A stretch of DNA of 64,000 nucleotides, taken from contig CAJODK010000001.1 in the NCBI GenBank assembly GCA_905233245.1, positions 124,001 through 188,000 of the forward strand. Reading direction: 5' to 3'. The notes beneath the pieces were generated by a model. It was not told the origin of the DNA. It did not search any database and was given only the letters and a program-made list of their open reading frames with translations. Below, one piece after another: positions 45,104 through 53,911 of this stretch. How positions within the stretch are numbered: position 1 is the first letter of the stretch; the number at the start of each line of letters is the position of its first letter. Source of the DNA: an uncultured Prevotella sp. Lineage in GTDB: Bacteria; Bacteroidota; Bacteroidia; Bacteroidales; Bacteroidaceae. Both the position numbers and the translations under genes were made by a program.

Positions 45104-46586
45104 CTTTTGTTTCTATACAACCCATGTCGGGAGTAGCTTTGCGAGGATTGCCATGAAGGTCGTCGGAAGCGGAGGTGGCAGGGTCGGCAGCTCCGATGAC
45201 GGGGGCTCCCTGACGTGGAGTGAAGTCATAACGGAAGTCGGTGCCTGTCTCATTGAGATAGGTGAAGAGTCCCTTGCCCTGATACTCCTCAGCGGAATTG
45301 GCGTCGTAGAGGCAGTCCTGCAGGAGTTTCTTGGAGTACTCGTCGGAGGGCTCCGGAGTGCGCAGATAAGAGCGGGTGATGATGAGGTCGGGATCAACGG
45401 TCATGTCCTTGGGATACCAGAAGACTTCATCCTCGGAATAACCGGTGACGATGGAGTTGGTCATGCGGAGACGGAAGAGCACCTGCTTGAGGTCGTCGGT
45501 ATAGTCGGACATGCTGAGGGCATGCTGGCGTCCCGCTGTGTAACCATAGAAGGATGCGATGGTCGTGCTATTGACGCTGACATCCCCACCCTGCACACGG
45601 AGACAGTTGCCTCGCAAGTTGGCAAGGAGACAGTTTTCAACGCTCACCTTGGAGGCAATGACCTGGAGTCCTATGCCGGAACAGTTCTGGATGGAGGAAT
45701 GTGCGATAGTGAGTTTCTGTGGCATGTCCTCGAGAGTGGTATAGGTCTCTGTGGAATCGCAGAGGATGCCGTACTCAGCGCCATGCAGGTCGAGGTACTG
45801 TATCTCGTTATCAGAGGATGTCTCGGTGAGGGTGACGCCCTGCCACTTGCCCGGTATCTGGTCGTACTTGAGCTGAAGGAGCGAGTCGAGACGGTCGCAA
45901 CGGAATACTACGGAGTCCTGCGCCGTACCCTTGACCTTGAGCGAACCGTTGATGAGGAGTTGGCCGTCCTGATGGAAGTATATCTGCGAACCCGCATTGA
46001 CGGTGAGGGTGTAGCCCTCCTGCACTACGAGCGGTCCATAGACGATGAGCGGGCGGCCGTTCTTGTTGTCGATGACGGTGTCCTTGGCAAGGAAGTGATT
46101 ACAGAGCGTGTCGGCATCCCATGCCCATGCCTTGAGACCCACCTCCTGCTGGCGTCCGCTCTCCAGGGTGAAGAGCAGGCGGTCGTTGATTTCCTGAGGT
46201 TTGAGCTCGCCTGTCTCCTTAGGCGTGGTGAGTTCTACCCAGACGCGGATGGAGTCGCCATTGCGAAACTCTATCTCGCTGTTGATGCTGTTATTCTCAT
46301 CGGGACTGATATACATACCATTGACATTCACCCTGAAACCCGACTTCGCAGCGCCACGCTCCTGACGGATGGAGGATATACGAATACCGTCGCCGGAGCG
46401 ATTGTATATCTTGAACATCTTGGAGGCTGACGGCACCTTGGAGAATACGGTGTCGAGGGAGAGTGTCTGCGTGGCGAATGTCAGCTGACTGTTGTAGGAG
46501 GTGGAGAAAGTGTCGTTGTCATCACAACTCCACAACAGTGTGACTGTCACGAGGGTGAACAATATATCTTTGATGCGTATCTTCAT
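45096..46586 (-). CDS. Beta-helix lipoprotein
   Basis: 496 residues from Met at 46586 (MKIRIKDILFTLVTVTLLWSC: lipoprotein signal peptide with lipobox LLWSC). An N-terminal beta-sandwich (about 20-150) is followed by right-handed parallel beta-helix repeats (LVVQEGYTLTVNAGSQIYF; SLKVKGTAQDSVVFR; SSIQNCSGIGLQVIASKV) and a C-terminal DMGCIE ending like that of choice-of-anchor/pectate-lyase-like proteins. Probably surface or periplasmic; catalytic activity cannot be inferred. Lies 10 bp downstream of tilS. Confidence 0.75.
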   Translation of the reverse strand: MKIRIKDILFTLVTVTLLWSCDDNDTFSTSYNSQLTFATQTLSLDTVFSKVPSASKMFKIYNRSGDGIRISSIRQERGAAKSGFRVNVNGMYISPDENNSINSEIEFRNGDSIRVWVELTTPKETGELKPQEINDRLLFTLESGRQQEVGLKAWAWDADTLCNHFLAKDTVIDNKNGRPLIVYGPLVVQEGYTLTVNAGSQIYFHQDGQLLINGSLKVKGTAQDSVVFRCDRLDSLLQLKYDQIPGKWQGVTLTETSSDNEIQYLDLHGAEYGILCDSTETYTTLEDMPQKLTIAHSSIQNCSGIGLQVIASKVSVENCLLANLRGNCLRVQGGDVSVNSTTIASFYGYTAGRQHALSMSDYTDDLKQVLFRLRMTNSIVTGYSEDEVFWYPKDMTVDPDLIITRSYLRTPEPSDEYSKKLLQDCLYDANSAEEYQGKGLFTYLNETGTDFRYDFTPRQGAPVIGAADPATSASDDLHGNPRKATPDMGCIETKDE

Positions 46587-46596
46587 TATTATATTT

Positions 46597-47901
46597 TTAA
46601 GAATAACGAAGAATGAGGACATTTATTGTATCAGGGGTAATGGCTACAAGGTCGGAGACTCTCTCGCCGATGAGCCACACGATGCGGTGCGTGGCATCCT
46701 CCACAACCTTCTGGCGCTGCTTCTGGAAATAGTCACGCTTGCGGTCCGTGAGGTAGTCGCTGACGAGTTTGGAGCCCTTCATGCCATAGGGCACGAAACG
46801 GTCGCCCTGCTCTATCGTCCTCACGGTGAGGGGCATCGTGACACGGTCTGCATCAATGGTGGCGCATAGGGGGTCACGGCTGATTTCGGTGAGTTCTGCC
46901 CTGCTGATACGAGTGACGGAGAGTGCCTGGTTCCTAGTTTCTGGTTCCTTGTGACTGGTTCCTGGTTCCTGGTTTCTTGCTGGTTGCTGGTTTAGAATAA
47001 GCGTATCCCTGTCCTTAGCCAGGATATGCGTGTCACTACTCCATATCTTGCCGACGGGAGCATCAAGATGCTCATAGATTTGCTGCACTTGTCTGGACGA
47101 GAAACCGTAGTCGCGGAGCACCTCATAGAGGGTGGATTCTGGCGATGGCTGACGACGCAGGGCGGGGATGGAGAAAATGCCGTCATGATAGCACTCCTCG
47201 ACACTCTGGGCGATAGCGGCATCATAGACACAAACTGCCTCAGAGAGGTGCTCCATGGAGGTGGTGATATTATCCAAGGCACGGGGTGCCACCTTGCTCA
47301 GTTCAGGAAGGACATGCAAGCGGAGGTAATTGCGCTGCACGTCATCCACGAGATTGCTGCTGTCGGTGATATAGTCCTGACCTATCTCGCGGAGATAAGC
47401 GAGGATATCCTCACGGGAGACGCAGAGCAGAGGACGCAGGATATATCCGTTGCGGGGCTTGATGCCCTCCATGCCACGTATGCCCGTGCCCCTGACAAGG
47501 TTGAGCAAGAGCGTCTCGATGCTGTCGTCACGATGGTGAGCTACGAGGACGCCCTGAGCAGAGAGAGATGTGCGGAGACGCTCGAAATAATCGTAGCGCA
47601 ACTGCCTCGCAGCCATCTCAATGCTTACTTTATGCAGAGCGGCGTATTCGGTTGTGTCAAAGTGTGTTATATGAAGCGGAACATGATGCTTCTGACATAG
47701 TTCCACACAGAACTGCTCATCACGGTCACTCTCCTCTCCACGGAGGCGGAAATTGCAATGTACAGCCTCCACATCATAGCCCAGAGAGAGCATCACACGA
47801 AGGAGACAGACGGAGTCTGCCCCACCCGACAATGCAACGAGATACTTGCCATCGCCGAGCAGATGATGACGGGAGATGTATGCCTGCAGTCTATTCAACA
47901 T
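46597..47901 (-). CDS. tilS: tRNA(Ile)-lysidine synthetase
   Basis: 434 residues from Met at 47901; the upstream frame belongs to the RlmI-like gene region. The PP-loop motif is SGGADS (25-30), followed by AVHCNFRLRGEESDRDE and the catalytic HHRDDSIETLLLNLVRGTG. TilS makes lysidine at C34 of tRNA-Ile2 so that it reads AUA. A Gln/Pro/Asn/Glu-rich insertion at about residues 304-325 is written by a 63-bp heptamer array between the TilS substrate-binding and C-terminal domains. Overlaps the RlmI-like gene by 11 bp. Confidence 0.93.
   Translation of the reverse strand: MLNRLQAYISRHHLLGDGKYLVALSGGADSVCLLRVMLSLGYDVEAVHCNFRLRGEESDRDEQFCVELCQKHHVPLHITHFDTTEYAALHKVSIEMAARQLRYDYFERLRTSLSAQGVLVAHHRDDSIETLLLNLVRGTGIRGMEGIKPRNGYILRPLLCVSREDILAYLREIGQDYITDSSNLVDDVQRNYLRLHVLPELSKVAPRALDNITTSMEHLSEAVCVYDAAIAQSVEECYHDGIFSIPALRRQPSPESTLYEVLRDYGFSSRQVQQIYEHLDAPVGKIWSSDTHILAKDRDTLILNQQPARNQEPGTSHKEPETRNQALSVTRISRAELTEISRDPLCATIDADRVTMPLTVRTIEQGDRFVPYGMKGSKLVSDYLTDRKRDYFQKQRQKVVEDATHRIVWLIGERVSDLVAITPDTINVLILRYS
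46927..46989. repeat. Nine heptamers inside tilS
   Basis: Plus-strand units CTGGTTC, CTAGTTT, CTGGTTC, CTTGTGA, CTGGTTC, CTGGTTC, CTGGTTT, CTTGCTG, GTTGCTG. In the tilS frame it encodes repeats of Asn-Gln-Glu-Pro type. Confidence 0.95.
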
Positions 47902-49069
47902 ATAGCACAAGCCCCTTGAGATATTCACCCTCTGGATGATAGATATTGATAGGATGGTCAGCAGGCTGATGAAGTTGATACAGGATGCGCACACGACGCT
48001 TGGCCTGAGCAGCAGCGGTGAAGACGGCATTGCGGAAATTGTCCTTGGTCACCACCTGCGAACAGGAGAAGGTGAAGATGATACCGCCAGGCTTTATCTT
48101 CTTCATAGCCTGCATATTGAGACGGGTATAGCCCTTGAGGGCATTGTGGAGAGCAGCACGATGCTTGGCAAAGGCTGGCGGGTCGAGGATGATGATATCG
48201 TAATTGTCACCAGCTCGCTCCAGATACTTGAAGGCATCCTCGCAGATAGCCTCATGGCGAGGGTCAGCACCGAAATTGAGTGAGACATTCTCCTCTGTGA
48301 GTTCGACAGCGCGTGGCGAGGAGTCCACGGAATGTACCTGCTCTGCCCCACCCCTCATGGCATAGACTGAGAAGCCGCCCGTGTAGCAGAACATATTGAG
48401 GACTTTCTTTCCATGAGACAGCGTCTCAAGGAGCTGGCGGTTCTCTCGCTGGTCCACGAAGAAGCCCGTCTTCTGTCCCTTGAGGTAATCGACACGAAAC
48501 TTCAGCCCATTCTCCATGGAAACGGTATCGTCGGTTCTGCCGTAGAGGAACATATTCTCCTGTTCGATGTCTGCCTTGAAGGGCAGCGTCGTCTCGCTCT
48601 TGTAATAGACATTCTTGATGCGTCCCTCCATCACCTCTACAAGGGCTTTCACTATCTCCTCTCGGCACAGATGCATACCCACGGAATGAGCCTGCATGAC
48701 AGCCGTCTCGCCATAACAGTCGATGACCAGCCCAGGGAGGGAATCGCCCTCACCATGCACGAGACGATAGGTATTGTTCTGGGGATTGTCAGCGATGCCT
48801 ACAGCCTGACGCATGCGAAGAGCGATGGCAAGGCGTGACTGCCAGAAGGAGGCGTCGATGGCCTCATTGCGGAAGGTCAGGATACGCACGGCAATGGAAC
48901 CTATCTGGTAGTGTCCCCTGCCGATAAACTTACCCTCATGGGAGATGACATCCACGATGTCGCCCTCAGAGATACCATCATCCATGCCCTGCAGGGCGCC
49001 TGAGAACACCCAAGGATGAAAGCGCTTCATGCTCTCATCCTTGCCCTTCTTCAGATATATTTTCTTCAT
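47891..49069 (-). CDS. RlmI-like rRNA m5C methyltransferase
   Basis: 392 residues. An N-terminal PUA domain (LKKGKDESMKRFHPWVFSGA), the EEHD-like middle part (RLVHGEGDSLPGLVIDCYG) and a Rossmann methyltransferase (VLNMFCYTGGFSVYAMRGGA; DIIILDPPAFAKH; FTFSCSQVV) match E. coli RlmI, which makes m5C1962 in 23S rRNA. The catalytic Cys in SCS is present. The start lies inside the exonuclease gene's 3' end (35-bp overlap). Confidence 0.88.
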   Translation of the reverse strand: MKKIYLKKGKDESMKRFHPWVFSGALQGMDDGISEGDIVDVISHEGKFIGRGHYQIGSIAVRILTFRNEAIDASFWQSRLAIALRMRQAVGIADNPQNNTYRLVHGEGDSLPGLVIDCYGETAVMQAHSVGMHLCREEIVKALVEVMEGRIKNVYYKSETTLPFKADIEQENMFLYGRTDDTVSMENGLKFRVDYLKGQKTGFFVDQRENRQLLETLSHGKKVLNMFCYTGGFSVYAMRGGAEQVHSVDSSPRAVELTEENVSLNFGADPRHEAICEDAFKYLERAGDNYDIIILDPPAFAKHRAALHNALKGYTRLNMQAMKKIKPGGIIFTFSCSQVVTKDNFRNAVFTAAAQAKRRVRILYQLHQPADHPINIYHPEGEYLKGLVLYVE

Positions 49070-49682
49070 CCTCTACTATTATTAGTTCGTAATCATGTGT
49101 CTCCTTGAGACGGATATACTCCTCATAGAGACGTATGCAAGCCCACGCATCGGTGGCAGCATAGTTCATCTGCTTCTCCGTGAGATAGTCTGCCTCCCAG
49201 TTGGAGAGCTGCTCACGCTTGGAGATACGCTCACCAAAGAAGTTGGCATAGAGTTTGGCGAGACTGCGGTCCTTGATGCCCAGTTCCTCCATGTGGTCCT
49301 GCAGGTCTATGAAACCAGCAGGCTGGAAGTCACCACGCTTATGCAATGCCAGGATATCATCGTGCCAGGAGAGGCCTATCTTGATGACATCGGTAGTCTC
49401 CAGCAGTCGGACTACAGCAGGACAGAGTCCTATCCTATTGAGACGGAAGAGGAAACACGTGTCGTAGGTGCTGACCTGCAGGAGTGCCACCTTGTGGGTG
49501 ATGCCCTTGCGGAATACGGGGCGCGTCTCTGTGTCAAAACCCAATATGGAATGAGAGAGCAGGTAATCGGCCGCACGCTCCGCTTCACTCTCCGAGAGTA
49601 CCACTATCTTGCGTCCGGGGAAGATAGCCCTGGGCAAGGTAGGCATCAGTTTCTTGTCGTATTTACTGTATAGGGTAATCAA
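49035..49682 (-). CDS. 3'-5' exonuclease, RNase D-like DEDDy family
   Basis: 215 residues from a TTG overlapping the dnaB stop by 4 bp (ATG at 49646 is an alternative). Exo motifs: LGFDTETRP (Asp-Glu, motif I), IKIGLSWHDDILALH (motif II), and NYAATDAWACIRLYEEY (motif III with Tyr). There is no HRDC domain, so it is a short 3'-5' exonuclease rather than full RNase D; substrate may be RNA or DNA. The C-terminus is very acidic. Confidence 0.85.
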   Translation of the reverse strand: MITLYSKYDKKLMPTLPRAIFPGRKIVVLSESEAERAADYLLSHSILGFDTETRPVFRKGITHKVALLQVSTYDTCFLFRLNRIGLCPAVVRLLETTDVIKIGLSWHDDILALHKRGDFQPAGFIDLQDHMEELGIKDRSLAKLYANFFGERISKREQLSNWEADYLTEKQMNYAATDAWACIRLYEEYIRLKETHDYELIIVEDEENISEEGQG

Positions 49683-51163
49683 TATGGTACGTCGTCGTTA
49701 TTGGAAATATGTCCGCCGCTGAGAGGGTCGTCATCAGGGCTGAAGGAAGAATTGAGCGAAGAAGAGCGGTAATTGCCACCATCAGCAGCTGCGTATGGGT
49801 CATACTCGTCTGTATTGGCAAAGCGGGTGTATTCGCCCTTGAAAGAGAGAGTGACATCCGCCGTGGCACCCTTACGGTGCTTAGCGATGATAATCTGAGC
49901 CATACCACGCAGGGAATTGCCAGATTCATCCTGCAGAATATTGTAGTACTCTGGACGATGCACGAAGAGCACCATATCGGCATCCTGCTCTATGGCACCT
50001 GACTCACGGAGGTCACTGAGCTGAGGACGCGTTCCCTGTCCAGGACGCTGCTCTACGGCACGCGAAAGCTGTGAGAGAGCGATGATAGGTATGCCGAGGT
50101 CCTTGGCAAGACCCTTCAGCGAACGGGAGATGGTGGAAACCTCCTCCTGACGCGAATTGAACTTCATACCATTAGCATTCATCAACTGGAGGTAATCTAT
50201 CATGATGACCTGTACATTCTTCTCCTTTACCAGACGACGAGCCTTGGTGCGAAGTTCGAAGACAGAGAGTCCGGGGGTGTCATCGATATAGAGAGGTTTG
50301 CCCTGCATCTTACCTATATTGTTGTCAAAGCGTGACCACTCATCCTGACTGAGCTGACCATTGAGAATCTTGGTGCCAGGCACGGAACAGACGTTGGAGA
50401 TGAGGCGGTTGACGAGTTGCACATTACTCATCTCAAGAGAGAAAAAGGCTACGGGAACACCATTGTCGATGGCGATGTTCTTGGCCAGAGAGAGGGCAAA
50501 CGATGTCTTGCCCATGGCAGGACGACCAGCGATTATGATAAGGTCAGACTCCTGCCAGCCGGAGGTAATCTTGTCAAGGTCAGTATAGCCAGTGGAGACA
50601 CCCGTAATACCGCCAGTGTTGCTGGCAGCCTTCTCGATGAGGGTACGAGCCTGCTTGACTACGGTGTCTATCTGGACATAGTCCTGCTTCATGGTCTTCT
50701 GCGAAATCTCGAAGAGTTCGCCCTCAGCTTCCTGCATCAGTTCGTCGATGTCCTGTCCCTCGTCCAGTGCCTTGGTCTCGATACCAGAGGCATAATGGAT
50801 GAGTTGGCGGGCATTGTACTTCTGCACCAGGATGCGGGCGTGGTATTCTATATTGGCAGAGGACGCTACGGCATTGGAAAGGTCAACGATATAGCTGGTG
50901 CCTCCCACCTGCTCGAAGGTACCGCGAATCTTAAGTTCCTGAGAGACTGTGATGATATCAACGGGTTGCTCCTTGAGATTGAGGCTCAGGATTGCTTCAT
51001 AAATCTTCTGATGACGAGGGTCATAGAACACCTCAGCATGCAGCAGTTCGCTGACTACGATGAAGGCATCCTTGTCTATGAGCAGTCCGCCCAGCACTAT
51101 CCTCTCGATATCAGTGGCCTGAGGGGGCAATTGTCCTGTAGTAGTATTTGTTTTCTTGGGCAT
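49679..51163 (-). CDS. dnaB: Replicative DNA helicase DnaB
   Basis: 494 residues from Met at 51163 (MPKKTNTTTGQLPPQATDIE). The N-terminal primase-interacting domain (VLGGLLIDKDAFIVVSELL) is followed by the RecA-like motor: Walker A GRPAMGKTS, Walker B VIMIDYLQLM, and ALSQLSRAVEQRPGQGTRPQLSD-type motif 4. DnaB unwinds DNA at replication forks. No intein. The start overlaps ispE by 53 bp, which is long but no internal Met offers a better start. Confidence 0.95.
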   Translation of the reverse strand: MPKKTNTTTGQLPPQATDIERIVLGGLLIDKDAFIVVSELLHAEVFYDPRHQKIYEAILSLNLKEQPVDIITVSQELKIRGTFEQVGGTSYIVDLSNAVASSANIEYHARILVQKYNARQLIHYASGIETKALDEGQDIDELMQEAEGELFEISQKTMKQDYVQIDTVVKQARTLIEKAASNTGGITGVSTGYTDLDKITSGWQESDLIIIAGRPAMGKTSFALSLAKNIAIDNGVPVAFFSLEMSNVQLVNRLISNVCSVPGTKILNGQLSQDEWSRFDNNIGKMQGKPLYIDDTPGLSVFELRTKARRLVKEKNVQVIMIDYLQLMNANGMKFNSRQEEVSTISRSLKGLAKDLGIPIIALSQLSRAVEQRPGQGTRPQLSDLRESGAIEQDADMVLFVHRPEYYNILQDESGNSLRGMAQIIIAKHRKGATADVTLSFKGEYTRFANTDEYDPYAAADGGNYRSSSLNSSFSPDDDPLSGGHISNNDDVPY

Positions 51164-51950
51164 ATTTAGATAATGTGTTTGCGTTATAGGTAGAAGGGAA
51201 TATTCCGAATATTGTACTGCCAGAACCCGACATGGCGGCATAGAGCGCTCCCGAGGAGTACATGAAGTCCTTCACCTCTTTTAATATAGGAAGCCGTGGG
51301 AAGATGCTATCCTCAAAGTCATTGCAGAGGCAGTCACGCCATTCGGTGATGGGCATAGTGGTGACGATGTCCCGGCAGTTGCGAATGGGAGCATGCGGCG
51401 TGATACCAGCATAAGCCTCACGAGTGCTGACAGCAACAGATGGCTTGATGAGCACGAGGGTGTATCGGCTGAGGTCGAGGGAGACGGGACTGAGCTCATC
51501 GCCAATCCCCTCGGCATACGATGGCTCTGCTGTGATGAAGAAAGCACAGTCAGCACCCAGACGGGCTGCAGTATGCTGCATCTCCTCGGTAGTCATACCA
51601 AGGGAACAGACCTCATTAAGGGCACGTATCATATAGGCTCCGTCACTGCTACCACCTCCCATGCCAGCCTGTGATGGCAGGTTCTTGGTAAGACGAACAT
51701 CGATACCTGGCAAATCGTACTGCTCACTGAGAAGACGGTATGCCTTGAAGACGAGATTATCCTCTGGGGCGCAAAGTTCCTTGACACCTACGACGTCCAG
51801 ATGGCATCCTGCGATGTCAGAGAGTTGTACATCAAGAATGTCATGGATATCCACCGGATAGAAAACCGTCTCCAGATTGTGATACCCATCAGGACGTCTC
51901 GATACTACATTCAGTCCCAGATTTATTTTTGCGCAAGGAAAAAACTTCAA
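51111..51950 (-). CDS. ispE: 4-diphosphocytidyl-2-C-methyl-D-erythritol kinase
   Basis: 279 residues, full length. GHMP kinase motifs: PCAKINLGLNVV at the N-terminus, PSQAGMGGGSSDGA for ATP binding, and AMSGSGSTIFG near the C-terminus. IspE phosphorylates CDP-methylerythritol in the MEP isoprenoid pathway. The start codon is TTG and lies in the heptamer array 51945-51977 that also holds the nadE stop. Confidence 0.94.
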   Translation of the reverse strand: MKFFPCAKINLGLNVVSRRPDGYHNLETVFYPVDIHDILDVQLSDIAGCHLDVVGVKELCAPEDNLVFKAYRLLSEQYDLPGIDVRLTKNLPSQAGMGGGSSDGAYMIRALNEVCSLGMTTEEMQHTAARLGADCAFFITAEPSYAEGIGDELSPVSLDLSRYTLVLIKPSVAVSTREAYAGITPHAPIRNCRDIVTTMPITEWRDCLCNDFEDSIFPRLPILKEVKDFMYSSGALYAAMSGSGSTIFGIFPSTYNANTLSKYAQENKYYYRTIAPSGH

Positions 51951-51977
51951 TTCTTCAATCTTTCAATCTTCAATCTC
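51945..51977. repeat. Repeat array joining nadE and ispE
   Basis: Minus-strand copies of GATTGAA with 7-8-bp spacing. It contains the nadE stop (51963-51965) and the ispE TTG start (51950-51948), so the whole junction is repeat sequence. nadE ends Ile-Glu-Asp-stop exactly as the oxidoreductase at 17444 does. Confidence 0.88.
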
Positions 51978-53909
51978 CTCCAGCCACATCGTAGAACAAG
52001 CATCGGTAGGCATACGAAGGTCGCCGCGAGGAGACAGTGATACGGAACCCACCTTAGGTCCGTCTGGCAGACAAGAGCGCTTGAACTGCTGAGAGAAGAA
52101 CCTGCGAAGGAAGGTCTTTAGCCACTTCTTGATGGTGTCCTCGTCAAACTTGTACTCCTCGTCATTGGCAAAGGCATGCTTGGCGAGCATGAGTATCTTA
52201 GAAGGACGGAAACCGTAGCGCAGCACGTAGTAGAGGAAGAAATCATGCAGAACGTATGGTCCCACGAGGTCTTCAGTCTTCTGCACAATATCGCCATTCT
52301 CATCAGCGGGTATAAGTTCGGGAGAGATAGGAGTATCGATGATGTCCAGGAGCGTCAGACGGCTCTCGGCATCCACCCCGCTCTCTGCCACGTAGTTGAC
52401 GATGTATCTGATAAGCGTCTTAGGTATAGAGGCATTGACACCATACATGGACATGTGGTCACCATTGTAGGTAGCCCAACCCAGTGCGAGTTCCGAGAGG
52501 TCACCAGTACCGATAACGAGGCCGCCAAGTTTATTGCTCAGATCCATGAGTATCTGTGTGCGCTCTCTGGCTTGAGAGTTCTCGTAGGTTGTATCGTGCA
52601 CATTGATGTCGTGCTCTATGTCCTTGAAGTGCTGTATGCAGGCTTCCTTGATGCTTATCTCACGAATGGTGATACCAAGTGACCTCATCAGGCTCATGGC
52701 ATTGGTATAGGTACGGTCTGTTGTGCCAAAGCCTGGCATGGTGACTCCCACAATACCCTTGCGTGACCACTTGAGTTTGTCGAAGGTCTTCACACATACC
52801 AACAGAGCCAGTGTAGAGTCCAAACCACCGCTGATACCCAGGATGACCGTCTGGCAATTGGTATGCACCAAACGCTTGGCAAGACCTGCTACCTGAATGT
52901 TGAATATCTCGTCGCAGGATGCCCGCATATCATCGGTCTGTGGGATGAAGGGCGTAGGATTGACCTTGCGAAGCAGAACAAAATCTCGAGGATTAATGGT
53001 CTCACAGTCAACGAAACGTATGTTCTCACCGTCCTTGATGTCTCGCTGGGCATTGACGAAGGTGGTGTTGTAACTGCGCTCCGAACGCAGTTTCTCATAG
53101 TCTATCTGAGAGATAATCAGTTGGCTGTCAAAACTGAATCGCTCACTCTCTGCAATGCACTTGCCATTCTCATAGACATAGGCATTACCACCATAGACCA
53201 CGTCCTGCGTACTCTCTCCGAAACCGCAACCGGCATAGACATAACCACTGATGGTGCGAGCACTCTGCTGAGCCAGTAGTTGACGGAGATATTGATTCTT
53301 GCCTATCAGTTCGTCACTGGCACTGAGATTGAAGATGATGTCAGCACCAGCAAGGGCGAGTTTAGTAGAGGGTGGTTCTGGAGCCCATACGTCCTCACAG
53401 AGTTCGATGCCAAAGTTGACTCCAGTAGAAGTGCGGAATATCACCGGACGAGATGACACCTCAATATGACTGCCAGCAAAGATAATCTCCGTGGTGCGCA
53501 GATCCTGGGCAGAAGCAAACCAACGCTTCTCGTAGAACTCGCTGTAGTTGGGCAGATAAGTCTTGGGGATAATGGCCAGTATGGTTCCCTTCTGTATCAC
53601 TACGGCGCAGTTGAGCAGTATATTGCCCACCATGACTGGTGCACCGACGATGGAAATGATATCCAACTGACGAGTGAAGTCCAGGAGCATCATAATGGAC
53701 TGCTCAGTGGCGTCTATCAGAAGTTGCTGACGGAAGAGATCCTGACATGAGTAGCCAGTGACAGAGAGTTCGGGGAATACAAGTATCTCCACTCCCTGCC
53801 CCTCGGCACGTACTATCTGCTGTTCCATCTCGGCGATGTTGTACTGACAATCGCCAACCTTCACACTGGGGATGGCCGATGCCACCTTTATGTAACCGTA
53901 GTTTGCCAT
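51963..53909 (-). CDS. nadE: Glutamine-dependent NAD+ synthetase
   Basis: 648 residues, the two-domain form. An N-terminal nitrilase-type glutaminase (ILVFPELSVTGYSCQDLF with catalytic Glu; KTYLPNYSEFYEKRWF with Lys; GIELCEDVWAP with Cys) feeds ammonia to the C-terminal synthetase (ILGISGGLDSTLALL; GTGDLSELALGWATY). It turns nicotinate adenine dinucleotide into NAD+. The last residues are read from the array at 51945. Two bases separate it from the exporter genes. Confidence 0.95.
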   Translation of the reverse strand: MANYGYIKVASAIPSVKVGDCQYNIAEMEQQIVRAEGQGVEILVFPELSVTGYSCQDLFRQQLLIDATEQSIMMLLDFTRQLDIISIVGAPVMVGNILLNCAVVIQKGTILAIIPKTYLPNYSEFYEKRWFASAQDLRTTEIIFAGSHIEVSSRPVIFRTSTGVNFGIELCEDVWAPEPPSTKLALAGADIIFNLSASDELIGKNQYLRQLLAQQSARTISGYVYAGCGFGESTQDVVYGGNAYVYENGKCIAESERFSFDSQLIISQIDYEKLRSERSYNTTFVNAQRDIKDGENIRFVDCETINPRDFVLLRKVNPTPFIPQTDDMRASCDEIFNIQVAGLAKRLVHTNCQTVILGISGGLDSTLALLVCVKTFDKLKWSRKGIVGVTMPGFGTTDRTYTNAMSLMRSLGITIREISIKEACIQHFKDIEHDINVHDTTYENSQARERTQILMDLSNKLGGLVIGTGDLSELALGWATYNGDHMSMYGVNASIPKTLIRYIVNYVAESGVDAESRLTLLDIIDTPISPELIPADENGDIVQKTEDLVGPYVLHDFFLYYVLRYGFRPSKILMLAKHAFANDEEYKFDEDTIKKWLKTFLRRFFSQQFKRSCLPDGPKVGSVSLSPRGDLRMPTDACSTMWLEEIED

Positions 53910-53911
53910 AT

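Noticed and set aside
45030..46430. 466-codon plus-strand frame
   Set aside because: Antisense to cdd and the beta-helix lipoprotein; no motif, no promoter, and the sense frames are well supported.
50417..51169. 250-codon plus-strand frame
   Set aside because: Antisense to dnaB, whose Walker motifs and full length are clear.
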